Part shown: one piece after another, positions 51,691-60,993 of the stretch | How the letters are laid out: each line of letters starts with the position of its first letter | Numbering within the stretch: position 1 is the stretch's first letter | Source: Flavobacterium frigidimaris | GTDB lineage: Bacteria; Bacteroidota; Bacteroidia; Flavobacteriales; Flavobacteriaceae | DNA: 64,000 bases | Assembly (NCBI GenBank): GCA_900129595.1 | Contig: FQWG01000002.1 | Span: forward strand, 454,962-518,961 | Reading direction: 5' to 3' | The notes under the pieces: model-generated | Databases searched by the model: none | Told to the model about the DNA's origin: nothing | Seen by the model: only the letters and a program-made list of their open reading frames with translations | Made by a program: the position numbers and the translations under genes

Positions 51691-53574
51691 ATGGATACCA
51701 ATTTAGCTTTAGTTTTAGTTTTATCTCCTTTTTTAGGATTTTTAATTAATGTTTTCTTTGGCAAGAGCTTAGGAAAAACCGTTTCAGGAATCATCGGAAC
51801 TGCTTCTGTAGTTGTTTCTTTTGCTGTCACTCTTTTCTTTTTCAATCAAATTAGCCAAACAAAACAAGCCCTTCAGGTTACTTTATTTGACTGGATTCAG
51901 ATCAGTAACTTAAAAATTAATCTTGGATTTTTATTAGATCAGTTATCATTACTTTGGTTACTTTTCGTAACGGGTATTGGATCATTGATACACTTATACT
52001 CTATTAGTTATATGCACGACGATGAGAATATGCATAAGTTTTTTGCTTATTTGAATCTGTTCGTATTCTTTATGATTACTCTTGTAATTGGAAGTAACTT
52101 ATTAGTTTTATTTATTGGTTGGGAAGGTGTTGGACTTTGTTCCTACTTATTAATTGGATTCTGGCATAAAAATCAGGATTACAATGATGCAGCGAAAAAA
52201 GCCTTTATTATGAACAGAATTGGAGATTTAGGTCTTTTAATAGGAATGTTTATTATTGGTTCAATGTTCTCTACCTTAGATTATGCTACTTTAAAAACTG
52301 CTATCGCAGGAACAGCAAACTTAAATGTACCGTTGCTTTCGTTAGCTGCCTTATGTTTATTTATTGGTGCTTGTGGTAAATCTGCACAGATTCCATTATA
52401 CACTTGGTTACCAGATGCGATGGCTGGACCAACTCCGGTTTCTGCATTGATTCACGCTGCAACAATGGTTACCGCTGGTATCTTTATGGTAACAAGATTA
52501 AACTTCGTGTTTGATTTAGCTCCCGAAGTACAAACTGTAATTGCCGTTATTGGAGCTATCACTTCATTAGTAGCTGCAACCATTGGTTTAGTACAGACAG
52601 ATATCAAAAAAGTATTGGCCTACTCTACCGTTTCTCAATTGGGATTAATGTTTTTAGCATTAGGATTAGGTGCTTATGAAGTTGCCGTTTTTCACGTAAT
52701 TACTCACGCTTTCTTTAAAGCTTGTTTATTCTTGGGTTCAGGATCTGTAATTCACGGTTTGCACGGAGAACAAGACATGCGTAAAATGGGTGGTTTGCGT
52801 AAAGCAATGCCAATTACTTTTTGGACAATGATGATTTCATCATTAGCCATTTCAGGTATACCGTTTTTCTCTGGTTTCTTTTCTAAAGATGAAATTTTGT
52901 TAACGGCTTTCCACCACAGCATACCTTTATACCTTATTGGTTCTGTTGCATCTATTATGACCGCTTTCTATATGTTCAGATTAATGTTCTTAACTTTCTT
53001 TAAAGATTTTAGAGGAACTGAAGAACAAAAGCATCACTTACATGAAAGTAACGGATTAATTACTTTCCCTCTTATCGTTTTAGCAATCCTTGCCACTTTT
53101 GGCGGATTAATAAGCTTACCTGGAAATAGCTGGTTGAATGAGTATTTAGCTCCGCTTTTCACGAAAGTGGCAGGAGAAGAACATCATTTAGGTACAACAG
53201 AATATACTTTGATGGGAGTGGCTGTTTTAGGTGGATTGTTAGGTATTTTTATTGCTTATATTAAATACTTCAAACAAGACAATGTTCCGGAATCAGATGA
53301 AAACATTACAGGTTTGACAAAAGTTTTATACAACAAATATTATGTAGACGAAGCTTACGACGCTGTATTTGTTCGCTCTATTAACGGACTGTCAGGATTT
53401 TTCAGGGACTTTATCGAGACAGGTTTATCTGCTCTTGTTTTTGGATTAGGAAAAGTAACCAATGAAATAGCTTTTCAGGGTAAAAAATTACAAAACGGAA
53501 GTATCGGATTATATCTTTTTGCTTTTGTTTTGGGGCTTTGCGCCATTGTTTCCTATATATTTTTAGCTAAATAA
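51691..53574 (+). CDS. nuoL: NADH-quinone oxidoreductase subunit L (antiporter-like)
   Basis: 627 residues with about 16 helices including the long lateral C-terminal helix. FIGWEGVGLCSYLLIGFW contains the key glutamate and TWLPDAMAGPTPVSALIHAA the broken-helix lysine/His region typical of the Mrp-type antiporter fold. It pumps a proton at the far end of the membrane arm. Confidence 0.96.
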   Translation: MDTNLALVLVLSPFLGFLINVFFGKSLGKTVSGIIGTASVVVSFAVTLFFFNQISQTKQALQVTLFDWIQISNLKINLGFLLDQLSLLWLLFVTGIGSLIHLYSISYMHDDENMHKFFAYLNLFVFFMITLVIGSNLLVLFIGWEGVGLCSYLLIGFWHKNQDYNDAAKKAFIMNRIGDLGLLIGMFIIGSMFSTLDYATLKTAIAGTANLNVPLLSLAALCLFIGACGKSAQIPLYTWLPDAMAGPTPVSALIHAATMVTAGIFMVTRLNFVFDLAPEVQTVIAVIGAITSLVAATIGLVQTDIKKVLAYSTVSQLGLMFLALGLGAYEVAVFHVITHAFFKACLFLGSGSVIHGLHGEQDMRKMGGLRKAMPITFWTMMISSLAISGIPFFSGFFSKDEILLTAFHHSIPLYLIGSVASIMTAFYMFRLMFLTFFKDFRGTEEQKHHLHESNGLITFPLIVLAILATFGGLISLPGNSWLNEYLAPLFTKVAGEEHHLGTTEYTLMGVAVLGGLLGIFIAYIKYFKQDNVPESDENITGLTKVLYNKYYVDEAYDAVFVRSINGLSGFFRDFIETGLSALVFGLGKVTNEIAFQGKKLQNGSIGLYLFAFVLGLCAIVSYIFLAK

Positions 53575-53584
53575 TTTTACAACT

Positions 53585-55024
53585 ATGAACGTTTCTCTTA
53601 TATTAATTATTCTTTTAATTGGTGCATTTGCCACTTATTTTGTTGGTGACAAACTAGCATCAAAAGTAGCTTTGTTCTTTAGTTTGGCGGCTTTAGGTTG
53701 TTCAATTGTATTGCTAAATCACTTTTATGCAAACGAAAACATCAGTTTAATAAACGCCTGGATTACGAAACCTAATATCTCATTTGCACTAAACGCCGAT
53801 GGATTAGGAATGGCAATGGTTTTACTGACCGCAGCTTTGACGCCAATTATTATATTCTCTTCTTTTGGAAATGAATATAAAAATGCCAAAGGTTTTTATG
53901 CTCTGATTTTATTTATGGCTTTTGCTATGACAGGAACTTTCCTTGCAGCAGATGGTTTATTATATTATATCTTTTGGGAATTAGCACTTATTCCTATTTA
54001 CTTTATTGCTCTTATTTGGGGTAATGGTGATGCTGAAGAACGCAGAAAAGCAGTGGTTAAATTCTTTATTTACACACTTGCCGGTTCATTATTCATGTTA
54101 GTAGCTTTTATCTATTTGTACCAAAAAGCAGGCAGCTTCTTAATCGAGGATTTATACAAATTAGACTTGTCAGCTACTGAACAACTATGGATATTCTTAG
54201 CTTTCTTTTTAGCATATGCTATCAAAATTCCAATTATTCCGTTTCATACATGGCAGGCAAATGTGTACCAAAAAACACCAACTGTTGGAACTATGCTTTT
54301 ATCAGGTATCATGCTAAAAATGGGATTATACAGTGTTATTCGTTGGCAATTGCCAATTGCACCATTGGCTGCAAAAGAATACATGGATATTTTTATCGGT
54401 TTGGGAATTGCAGGAGTAATTTACGGCTCAATCGTAGCTTTAAGACAAAAAGATTTAAAGAAATTATTGGCTTATTCTTCATTGGCACACGTTGGATTAA
54501 TTGCTGCAGGAACTTATACTTTAACTATTGATGGTTTACGCGGAGCTGTTTTACAAATGATTGCTCACGGTTTTGTTGTAGTAGGATTGTTCTTTGCTGC
54601 TGAAGTTATTTTTAGAAGATTCGAAACCAGAGAAATTAGCGAATTGGGCGGTATCCGTACACAATCTCCTAAATTTACTTCTATGTTTTTAATTTTGGTA
54701 TTGGCCTCAGTATCTTTACCGGGTACCTTCAATTTCGTTGGAGAGTTTACTGTTTTATATAGTCTTTCTCAAATCGATATTTGGTTTGCTGTTTTAGGCG
54801 GAACAACTATTATTCTGGGAGCTTATTATATGCTTAAAATGTTTCAAAATGTAATGTTAGGAGAAACAAATTCTAAAACCTTTGCAGATGTTTCTGTAAA
54901 TGAAGGTATTTCATTTGTAGCCATTATTGCGGTTTTAATATTCTTCGGATTCTATCCAAAACCAATTACAGATTTGATTACACCAAGTTTAGAAATCATT
55001 CTGAACGTTATCAATAAAAATTAA
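53585..55024 (+). CDS. nuoM: NADH-quinone oxidoreductase subunit M (antiporter-like)
   Basis: 479 residues with about 14 helices. FWELALIPIYFIALIWG holds the conserved glutamate and KIPIIPFHTWQANVYQKTPT the typical broken-helix region. Shorter than NuoL because it lacks the lateral helix. Starts 10 bases after nuoL. Confidence 0.95.
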   Translation: MNVSLILIILLIGAFATYFVGDKLASKVALFFSLAALGCSIVLLNHFYANENISLINAWITKPNISFALNADGLGMAMVLLTAALTPIIIFSSFGNEYKNAKGFYALILFMAFAMTGTFLAADGLLYYIFWELALIPIYFIALIWGNGDAEERRKAVVKFFIYTLAGSLFMLVAFIYLYQKAGSFLIEDLYKLDLSATEQLWIFLAFFLAYAIKIPIIPFHTWQANVYQKTPTVGTMLLSGIMLKMGLYSVIRWQLPIAPLAAKEYMDIFIGLGIAGVIYGSIVALRQKDLKKLLAYSSLAHVGLIAAGTYTLTIDGLRGAVLQMIAHGFVVVGLFFAAEVIFRRFETREISELGGIRTQSPKFTSMFLILVLASVSLPGTFNFVGEFTVLYSLSQIDIWFAVLGGTTIILGAYYMLKMFQNVMLGETNSKTFADVSVNEGISFVAIIAVLIFFGFYPKPITDLITPSLEIILNVINKN

Positions 55025-55088
55025 TATTTTAAATAAAAATAAATTAGGGCATCATTAGTTTGAGATTTCCTAAATCAAAAAAACAAAA

Positions 55089-56480
55089 ATGAATACATTA
55101 ATAGCTATAACAGGATTGGGTGTTTTTTGCCTATTGTTTGAAATTCTTAATTTAAGAAAGGCCATTGTTCCTATTACCATTATTGGTTTATTAGGTGTTT
55201 TGGCAATCAACTATTATGAGTTTGGATCAACAGCAAGTTACTATAATAATATGATCACAGTGAGCAAGTTCTCTACTTCGTTTTCATCATTGTTTATTGT
55301 ACTTACTATTTTCTTAGTAGCGTTAAGTCATAATTTTTACGAAAATCACCCAACCAAAATCTCTGATTTTGTGGCTATAAAAGTTTTTTTACTGGCCGGA
55401 GCTGTAGCTATGGTTTCTTTTGGAAACTTAGCAATGTTTTTCCTGGGGATCGAAATTTTGTCAATCGCACTTTATGTATTAGCAGCAAGTGATCGTTTGA
55501 ATCTGAAAAGTAACGAAGCAGGTATGAAATACTTCTTGATGGGATCTTTTGCATCAGGAATTATCTTATTCGGAATTTGTTTGATTTATGGAGCTATGGG
55601 AAGTTTTGATGTTGCAGAAATTCACGAAAGTTCTTTGTCTGCTGAATTGCCTATCTGGTTTCCAATTGGAATGATCTTGATGATTATTGGTATGTTATTT
55701 AAAGTTGCTGCAGTGCCGTTTCATTTCTGGGCACCGGACGTTTACGAGGGTTCTCCTGCTTTGACTACTGCATTAATGAGTACTTTGGCTAAAGTTGTAG
55801 CAATTGCAACACTTTACAAATTAATCGCAGCATTAAATTTTATTCCTTCTCTGGACAACCAGGATTTATTAGGAACATTTGAAACAATTGTAGTAATTAT
55901 TTCGATCGCTTCTATGACCGTTGGAAATATAATGGCATTAAGACAAGTAAATGTAAAACGTATGCTGGCTTTCTCAGGAATTTCGCATGCTGGTTTTATG
56001 TTGATGACTTTATTAACCGTTGCCACTTCAGCAGGTGTATTATTATATTATACCGCTGCTTATGCATTGGCAGGAATTGCTGCTTTTAGTGTCGTATTAT
56101 ACGTTTGCAAAAATCAGGACAACGAAGACATCACGAATTTTCATGGTTTAGGAAAAACAAATCCTTTATTGGCTGCAATCCTTACAGGTTCATTATTATC
56201 TATGGCCGGTATTCCGATTTTCTCCGGATTCTTTGCTAAACTATTCTTGTTCAATCAGACTATTCAGGCCGGATATATCGCTTTGGTAATTGTAGCCGTA
56301 ATCAACTCTATTATTAGTGTTGGATATTATTTCAAATTAATCTTAGCCATGTATTCTAAAGAACCAAATCAGGAACGCACCGGAAAACCTTTCCTTATTT
56401 ATGCTGTTGCTGTAATCTCAATTACATTAAATATTGTTTTAGGTTTATTCCCTTCTTTAGTTTTGGATTTATTGAATTAA
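55089..56480 (+). CDS. nuoN: NADH-quinone oxidoreductase subunit N (antiporter-like)
   Basis: 463 residues with about 14 helices. FFLGIEILSIALYVLAA is the glutamate helix and AVPFHFWAPDVYEGSPALTT the typical broken-helix region. Last gene of the 14-gene operon; a terminator follows 28 bases on. Confidence 0.95.
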   Translation: MNTLIAITGLGVFCLLFEILNLRKAIVPITIIGLLGVLAINYYEFGSTASYYNNMITVSKFSTSFSSLFIVLTIFLVALSHNFYENHPTKISDFVAIKVFLLAGAVAMVSFGNLAMFFLGIEILSIALYVLAASDRLNLKSNEAGMKYFLMGSFASGIILFGICLIYGAMGSFDVAEIHESSLSAELPIWFPIGMILMIIGMLFKVAAVPFHFWAPDVYEGSPALTTALMSTLAKVVAIATLYKLIAALNFIPSLDNQDLLGTFETIVVIISIASMTVGNIMALRQVNVKRMLAFSGISHAGFMLMTLLTVATSAGVLLYYTAAYALAGIAAFSVVLYVCKNQDNEDITNFHGLGKTNPLLAAILTGSLLSMAGIPIFSGFFAKLFLFNQTIQAGYIALVIVAVINSIISVGYYFKLILAMYSKEPNQERTGKPFLIYAVAVISITLNIVLGLFPSLVLDLLN

Positions 56481-56507
56481 AAAATAAAATCATCCTTTGA
56501 AATATAG

Positions 56508-56535
56508 GCCGTCAATTGTTATTGACGGCTTTTTT
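56508..56535 (+). terminator. terminator of the nuo operon
   Basis: GCCGTCAAT (56508-56516), loop TGTT, ATTGACGGC (56521-56529), then six T. Confidence 0.88.
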
Positions 56536-56592
56536 ATTGGCATGAATTGTTAAAAATTCTATAGTATTAAGGGCACATCAAAAAATATCAAT

Positions 56593-56600
56593 TATATTTG
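56593..56600 (+). promoter_or_regulatory. -7 promoter box of the Bax inhibitor-1 gene
   Basis: TATATTTG, 21 bases before the ATG at 56622. Its final TTG is in frame with the gene and mimics a start. No -33 TTG recognised. Confidence 0.5.
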
Positions 56601-56621
56601 ACTTTTAAAACCAATTACATT

Positions 56622-57389
56622 ATGAATTCTAAAAATCCATTTTTAAGCAACAAACGTTTTTCATCAAATGCTGTTTCAAAAGCTGAAGGAGCTCATCAGG
56701 GTCAGATTATTGATTACAATCAGGAAATGACTTTGTCAGGTACTATGAATAAAACAGCTATTTTGTTTTTAATCTTATGCGGATCTGCAATGGTTACGTG
56801 GTGGATGGCATTTAACGGAATGAACGCAATGTTACCAACAATTGGAGGTGCTATTGTTGGATTTATTTTAGTTATAATTGCTGCATTCAAACCACATCTT
56901 TCCCCATATCTTGCTCCGGGTTATGCCTTATTTGAAGGGTTATTTATTGGTGGAATTTCTGCAATATTCGAAGCCATGTATCCTGGAATCGTAGTAAATG
57001 CTGTAGGTGCAACATTAGTAACATTTCTGGTTTGTCTGGCTTTATATAAATTTAAAATCGTAAAAGTTACTGAACAATTCAAATCCGTAGTTATTGCTGC
57101 TACTTTAGCAATTGCAACCTATTACTTAATTTCATGGATCGCTTCTTTAATCTTTAACTTTACTCCTGTTCATTACGGAAATGGAATGATGAGTATCGGA
57201 ATCAGTGTTTTTGTAATCATCATAGCGGCATTAAACCTCTTTTTAGATTTTGATCTAATCGAAAAAGGTGTACAGGAAAGAATGCCAAAATTCATGGAAT
57301 GGTATGGCGCAATGGGACTAATGATTACGCTAGTTTGGTTATATGTTGAATTTCTACGTTTACTTTCTAAATTAAATAGTAAAAACTAA
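56622..57389 (+). CDS. Bax inhibitor-1/YccA-family membrane protein
   Basis: 255 residues from the ATG at 56622 (MNSKNPFLSNKRFS). An N-terminal cytoplasmic stretch of about 45 residues with the motif EGAHQGQIIDYNQEMTLSGT is followed by seven helices; the late acidic pair FLDFDLIEKGVQERMP fits the family's pH-sensing and calcium-leak region. Bacterial members are pH-dependent calcium leak channels or FtsH-associated proteins. The function in this organism is not known. Single gene with promoter and terminator. Confidence 0.88.
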   Translation: MNSKNPFLSNKRFSSNAVSKAEGAHQGQIIDYNQEMTLSGTMNKTAILFLILCGSAMVTWWMAFNGMNAMLPTIGGAIVGFILVIIAAFKPHLSPYLAPGYALFEGLFIGGISAIFEAMYPGIVVNAVGATLVTFLVCLALYKFKIVKVTEQFKSVVIAATLAIATYYLISWIASLIFNFTPVHYGNGMMSIGISVFVIIIAALNLFLDFDLIEKGVQERMPKFMEWYGAMGLMITLVWLYVEFLRLLSKLNSKN

Positions 57390-57408
57390 TTACTTCTTAA
57401 ATAATTAC

Positions 57409-57441
57409 AAAGCCCTTTTGAAAATCAAAAGGGCTTTTTTT
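57409..57441 (+). terminator. terminator of the Bax inhibitor-1 gene
   Basis: AAAGCCCTTTTGA (57409-57421), three-base loop, TCAAAAGGGCTTT (57425-57437), then T to 57441. Confidence 0.88.
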
Positions 57442-57890
57442 ATGTCCTTTTTTTCCTAAATCTTACAGCCTTTAAAATAGAACAAAATTATTCCTCTGCT
57501 TTTATACAACATCTTTTCTTTCACTCTTCTTCTAATTTTTCATTTCATCTTTATCGCAGTTTATATTTAAAAATTTTTGCTCAAAAAAAACAGTTCTCTT
57601 TGCCAATACGTCAACCAGAATTTCACTCTCCAAAGCATCAATTGAAACTTCTAAAAATAAAAGTCACGGATCTGCTTTTGATGTCCAAAATTGACATTTT
57701 TTTTAACTAAAAAGTACATTTCGGATACAAAAACTACACAGTAAAAACCTTTAAAGTAGTTTTTTTCTTGCTTAATTGTTTTTTAACGAAAAATAAATTT
57801 ACATCTCTAATTTGACAACCTTTTTTAGAAATTTATTCCTTTCAATTTTATAAAATACAATAAAAATCATAGCTCACGTAAGTTTTTTGC

Positions 57891-57931
57891 ATTATGTAAT
57901 AAATTGCATTTAGTGCAATTTATTACATAAT
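57891..57931. promoter_or_regulatory. perfect 18-bp inverted repeat with two TGCAATnnATTACA sites
   Basis: ATTATGTAATAAATTGCA (57891-57908), five bases, TGCAATTTATTACATAAT (57914-57931). Each arm contains the 14-base site TGCAATttATTACA (57914-57927 and, inverted, 57895-57908), which resembles the site at 58016-58029. It has no T tract, so a protein-binding role is likelier than termination. Arm centres are 19 bp apart. Confidence 0.65.
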
Positions 57932-58007
57932 CGTCATTCAAAAGCATATATTTTTATTATTTACGCTTTTTAAGACTATTTATATTACACAATTGAGAAA
58001 TTAAATA

Positions 58008-58015
58008 TATTTTTG
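58008..58015 (+). promoter_or_regulatory. -7 promoter box of the pectate lyase gene
   Basis: TATTTTTG, 52 bases before the ATG. A TTG at 57993-57995 is too close to be a normal -33 box. Confidence 0.5.
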
Positions 58016-58029
58016 TGCAATCGATTACA
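58016..58029. promoter_or_regulatory. LacI-type operator at the pectate lyase start site
   Basis: TGCAATCGATTACA, an imperfect palindrome with a central CG that fits the LacI-family pattern TGnAAnCGnTTnCA. It follows directly after the -7 box, where a bound repressor would block initiation. Confidence 0.65.
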
Positions 58030-58067
58030 ATTGACCAGGTAATTTCGATACCCAAAAAACCACAATT

Positions 58068-60920
58068 ATGAAAAAAAAACTACTTATTATGACTTGTCTG
58101 CTACTTTGTTTACATACATGGGCACAGCAAGTAACAATTAATGAAGCTTCAGGCTGGTTAGAATCTGCCTTTGTAAAATGGCAGCCTGTGAGCAACGCAC
58201 AATCCTATAATGTCTATTATACCGGCAATGGTTTTGTTGACAAAAAAATAGACGATCAACTGATCAGAAGTTACGGGTCTTATTACAGAGCTGATGTTCC
58301 GGGTCTTAAAGCCGGAACCTATACTATCAAAGTAAAACCTGTAATCTCAGGAACAGAAGGATCAGGATCTGCGACAAGTAATTTAACCGTTTTACCCCAA
58401 GATCGTAATGGATTTGCTTTTGACGGAGGCAGAGTTCCGGGTGGTTATAATGCAGACGGAACTCCAAAAACTGGTGCCGTAATTCTGTACATCACTCCAA
58501 ATACAAAAAACACAATATCGATAGACATAACGGGTGCAAGTTCAAATCCGTGTGTGGGTTTACAAAATATTTTATATGCCATCAAAAAAGGAAAAGATAC
58601 CCGCCCGTTTATCATTCGTCTTATCGGGAATATCACTGATATGACTGTAATGGAAGGCGGAGATATTGTAATCGAAAACTCTAATAATGCTTCCAGTTAT
58701 ATTACTATAGAAGGTGTTGGTACAGATGCTGTTGCCAATGGTTGGGGAATACGTCTTAAATCTGCCTCTAATATCGAAGTCAGCAATCTGGGATTTATGA
58801 ATTGTGACAGCACAGCGGGCGATAATGTTGGAATGCAGCAAAGTAACGATCACGTTTGGGTTCATAATTGCGATTTATTCTACGGAAATGCAGGTAGCGA
58901 CGCTGACCAAATAAAAGGAGACGGAGCTTTAGACAATAAATCATCAACTTATATCACATTATCGTACAACCACTTTTGGGACAACGGAAAAGCAAGTCTT
59001 TTAGGATTAAGCGAAGGAACGACAACCGGTTTGTACATTACGTATCACCACAACTGGTTCGATCACTCTGATTCCCGTCATCCACGTGTTCGTTATTACT
59101 CCGCACATATCTACAATAATTATTATGATGGCGTTGCCAAATATGGAGCAGGATCGACTTTGGGATCGTCACTTTTTGTAGAAGGAAATTATTTCCGTAA
59201 CAGCAAAAACCCAATGATGACTTCTCTTCAGGGAACTGACATTTGGGATGCTGCCAATCAGGTAAACAATGCCGGAACGATGGGAACTTTTTCCGGTGAG
59301 GCCGGAGGCTCAATTAAAGCCTTCAACAATACCTTTGATGCTGATATTGCAACAAACAGCATGCGTTTTGTAGGATATGGTGATACAAACCCTTTGTATA
59401 ACATTTCAGGAAAAATAAGCTCCACAACTGACTTTGATGCTTATGTAGCAACTACAAGAGGTGAAACGGTAAGCAGCAATGTAAAGTCGAAATCCGGAGC
59501 AAATACCTATAACAACTTTGATACTGACGCTGCTTTATATGTAAAAAATTTAGTGATCGATCAGCCCACTGTCGCCAAAACAAAAACAACCCAATATGCA
59601 GGACGTGTTTCAGGAGGAGATTTAAAATGGACATTTGACAATAGTGTAGACGATAAGTCCTCTCTTGTCATTACAGCATTAAAATCAGCACTTACCAATT
59701 ACACCGGAACATTAGTTGCTGTTCAGGGCGAAGGCACTCCTCCGGCAAATCCACAAGTGCTTACTTCTACAACAAACAACAATCAAACCGTAACAACTGG
59801 AACCGCGATTAGCCCTATTGTTTTTACCTGGTCCGGTAGCGCAACTGATGCAACAGTAACCGGATTGCCAGCATCCGGAATTAGCTTTGTGAAAAATACA
59901 ACAGCAAAAACCATAACAATCACCGGAACTCCAACTGCAACATTATCCTACTCTATTACTACTATAGGAACCGGAACAGCAGCGACGGGATCGGGAACGA
60001 TTACCGTATCAGCGGCAAGCAGTCAGACACTTACCACAACTTCTAACACCAATCAGGCGGTAGCAAGCGGAACCGCTATAAGTTCGATCGTTTTTACCTG
60101 GGGAGGAAGTGCAACAGATGCAACAGTTACCGGATTACCGGCATCAGGAATCAGTTTTGTAAAAAACAATACTGCAAAAACAATTACAATTTCCGGAACT
60201 CCAACTGCAACAGTATCCTATTCTATTGCTACAACAGGAACGGGAACAGCTGCTACGGGATCGGGAACAATTACCGTAACAACAAACAATCCCGGTACAG
60301 ATCAGATTCATAATTTTACAGCTTCAGGAAAAACGAGTTCATTCTATAGTATTACCGGAAACATGAATTCTTCTCCGGGATCTGTAACTTATGCTGGACT
60401 AAATCTGACTGAACGTTTAAAAATTGAGTCAAGTACTTCAATTACTTACACAACGACAACTGCTTCAACATTGACTTTAGTATTTGATTCGAACTTTACC
60501 GGAACAGTTAAGATAGACAATGTTTCTTATACAGCTTCTGCAGGAATCGTTACGGCTTCAGTTACTTCCGGTTCGCACACCATCACAAAAGGATCTGTCG
60601 CTAATTTGTTCTACATCAGTACAAAATACAACAGCGGTACTGCAAGAATGGCCCAATCTGCACAAGTAGTTGAAAATGAAGAAATGACTGAAACTCAAAA
60701 AGTAATTCTTTATCCGAATCCTGTGGTTAATACTTTATCCGTATCAAATGCAACTCAGGAAATACAACAGATTTTAGTTTATAATTTGTTTGGTACATTA
60801 GTCAAAAAATCAGGAAAAGGAACTGAAACTATTGACTTAAGCCAATTAATTCCGGGAACTTATTTAGTAAAAGTAAAAACTAGTAATGGCTCGTTTAACC
60901 AAACGATTTTAAAGAAATAA
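58068..60920 (+). CDS. secreted pectate lyase (PL1) with tandem repeats and a type IX secretion signal
   Basis: 950 residues. Signal peptide [20 protein letters not shown]; a fibronectin III-like domain (about 22-107); a PL1 beta-helix (about 112-520) with [51 protein letters not shown] (catalytic Arg region) and YNNYYDG. Two similar modules of about 88 residues follow (about 563-650 and 651-738, each with [19 protein letters not shown]), then a beta-sandwich that may bind sugar (about 743-852), and a T9SS type A sorting domain (about 876-950, [15 protein letters not shown] ... [10 protein letters not shown]). It should cleave polygalacturonate by beta-elimination at the cell surface. Confidence 0.92.
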   Translation: MKKKLLIMTCLLLCLHTWAQQVTINEASGWLESAFVKWQPVSNAQSYNVYYTGNGFVDKKIDDQLIRSYGSYYRADVPGLKAGTYTIKVKPVISGTEGSGSATSNLTVLPQDRNGFAFDGGRVPGGYNADGTPKTGAVILYITPNTKNTISIDITGASSNPCVGLQNILYAIKKGKDTRPFIIRLIGNITDMTVMEGGDIVIENSNNASSYITIEGVGTDAVANGWGIRLKSASNIEVSNLGFMNCDSTAGDNVGMQQSNDHVWVHNCDLFYGNAGSDADQIKGDGALDNKSSTYITLSYNHFWDNGKASLLGLSEGTTTGLYITYHHNWFDHSDSRHPRVRYYSAHIYNNYYDGVAKYGAGSTLGSSLFVEGNYFRNSKNPMMTSLQGTDIWDAANQVNNAGTMGTFSGEAGGSIKAFNNTFDADIATNSMRFVGYGDTNPLYNISGKISSTTDFDAYVATTRGETVSSNVKSKSGANTYNNFDTDAALYVKNLVIDQPTVAKTKTTQYAGRVSGGDLKWTFDNSVDDKSSLVITALKSALTNYTGTLVAVQGEGTPPANPQVLTSTTNNNQTVTTGTAISPIVFTWSGSATDATVTGLPASGISFVKNTTAKTITITGTPTATLSYSITTIGTGTAATGSGTITVSAASSQTLTTTSNTNQAVASGTAISSIVFTWGGSATDATVTGLPASGISFVKNNTAKTITISGTPTATVSYSIATTGTGTAATGSGTITVTTNNPGTDQIHNFTASGKTSSFYSITGNMNSSPGSVTYAGLNLTERLKIESSTSITYTTTTASTLTLVFDSNFTGTVKIDNVSYTASAGIVTASVTSGSHTITKGSVANLFYISTKYNSGTARMAQSAQVVENEEMTETQKVILYPNPVVNTLSVSNATQEIQQILVYNLFGTLVKKSGKGTETIDLSQLIPGTYLVKVKTSNGSFNQTILKK

Positions 60921-60931
60921 ACTTCATCCTA

Positions 60932-60970
60932 AAAAAATAAGGCTTCCAAAAATTGGAAGCCTTATTTTTT
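60932..60970. terminator. bidirectional terminator
   Basis: AAAAAATAAGGCTTCCAA (60932-60949), loop AAA, TTGGAAGCCTTATTTTTT (60953-60970), a perfect 18-bp stem between the convergent pectate lyase and aldehyde dehydrogenase genes. Confidence 0.9.
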
Positions 60971-60993
60971 TATATCGAATCTAAAAGTAAATT

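Larger units (their letters stand above)
57390..58067. other. 678-base gene-free control region upstream of pectate lyase
   Basis: Holds, in order, the terminator at 57409-57441; an AT-rich stretch with no open frame of note; a short dyad ATGTC-N7-GACAT at 57681-57697 of uncertain meaning; a perfect 18-bp inverted repeat at 57891-57931; a TATTTTTG box at 58008-58015; and a LacI-type palindrome at 58016-58029. The length and the sites suggest a strongly regulated promoter. Confidence 0.7.

Noticed and set aside
57681..57697. ATGTC-N7-GACAT dyad as a hybrid two-component regulator site
   Set aside because: The arms are only five bases and the site lies about 330 bases from the promoter box; too weak to list as a regulatory feature on its own.
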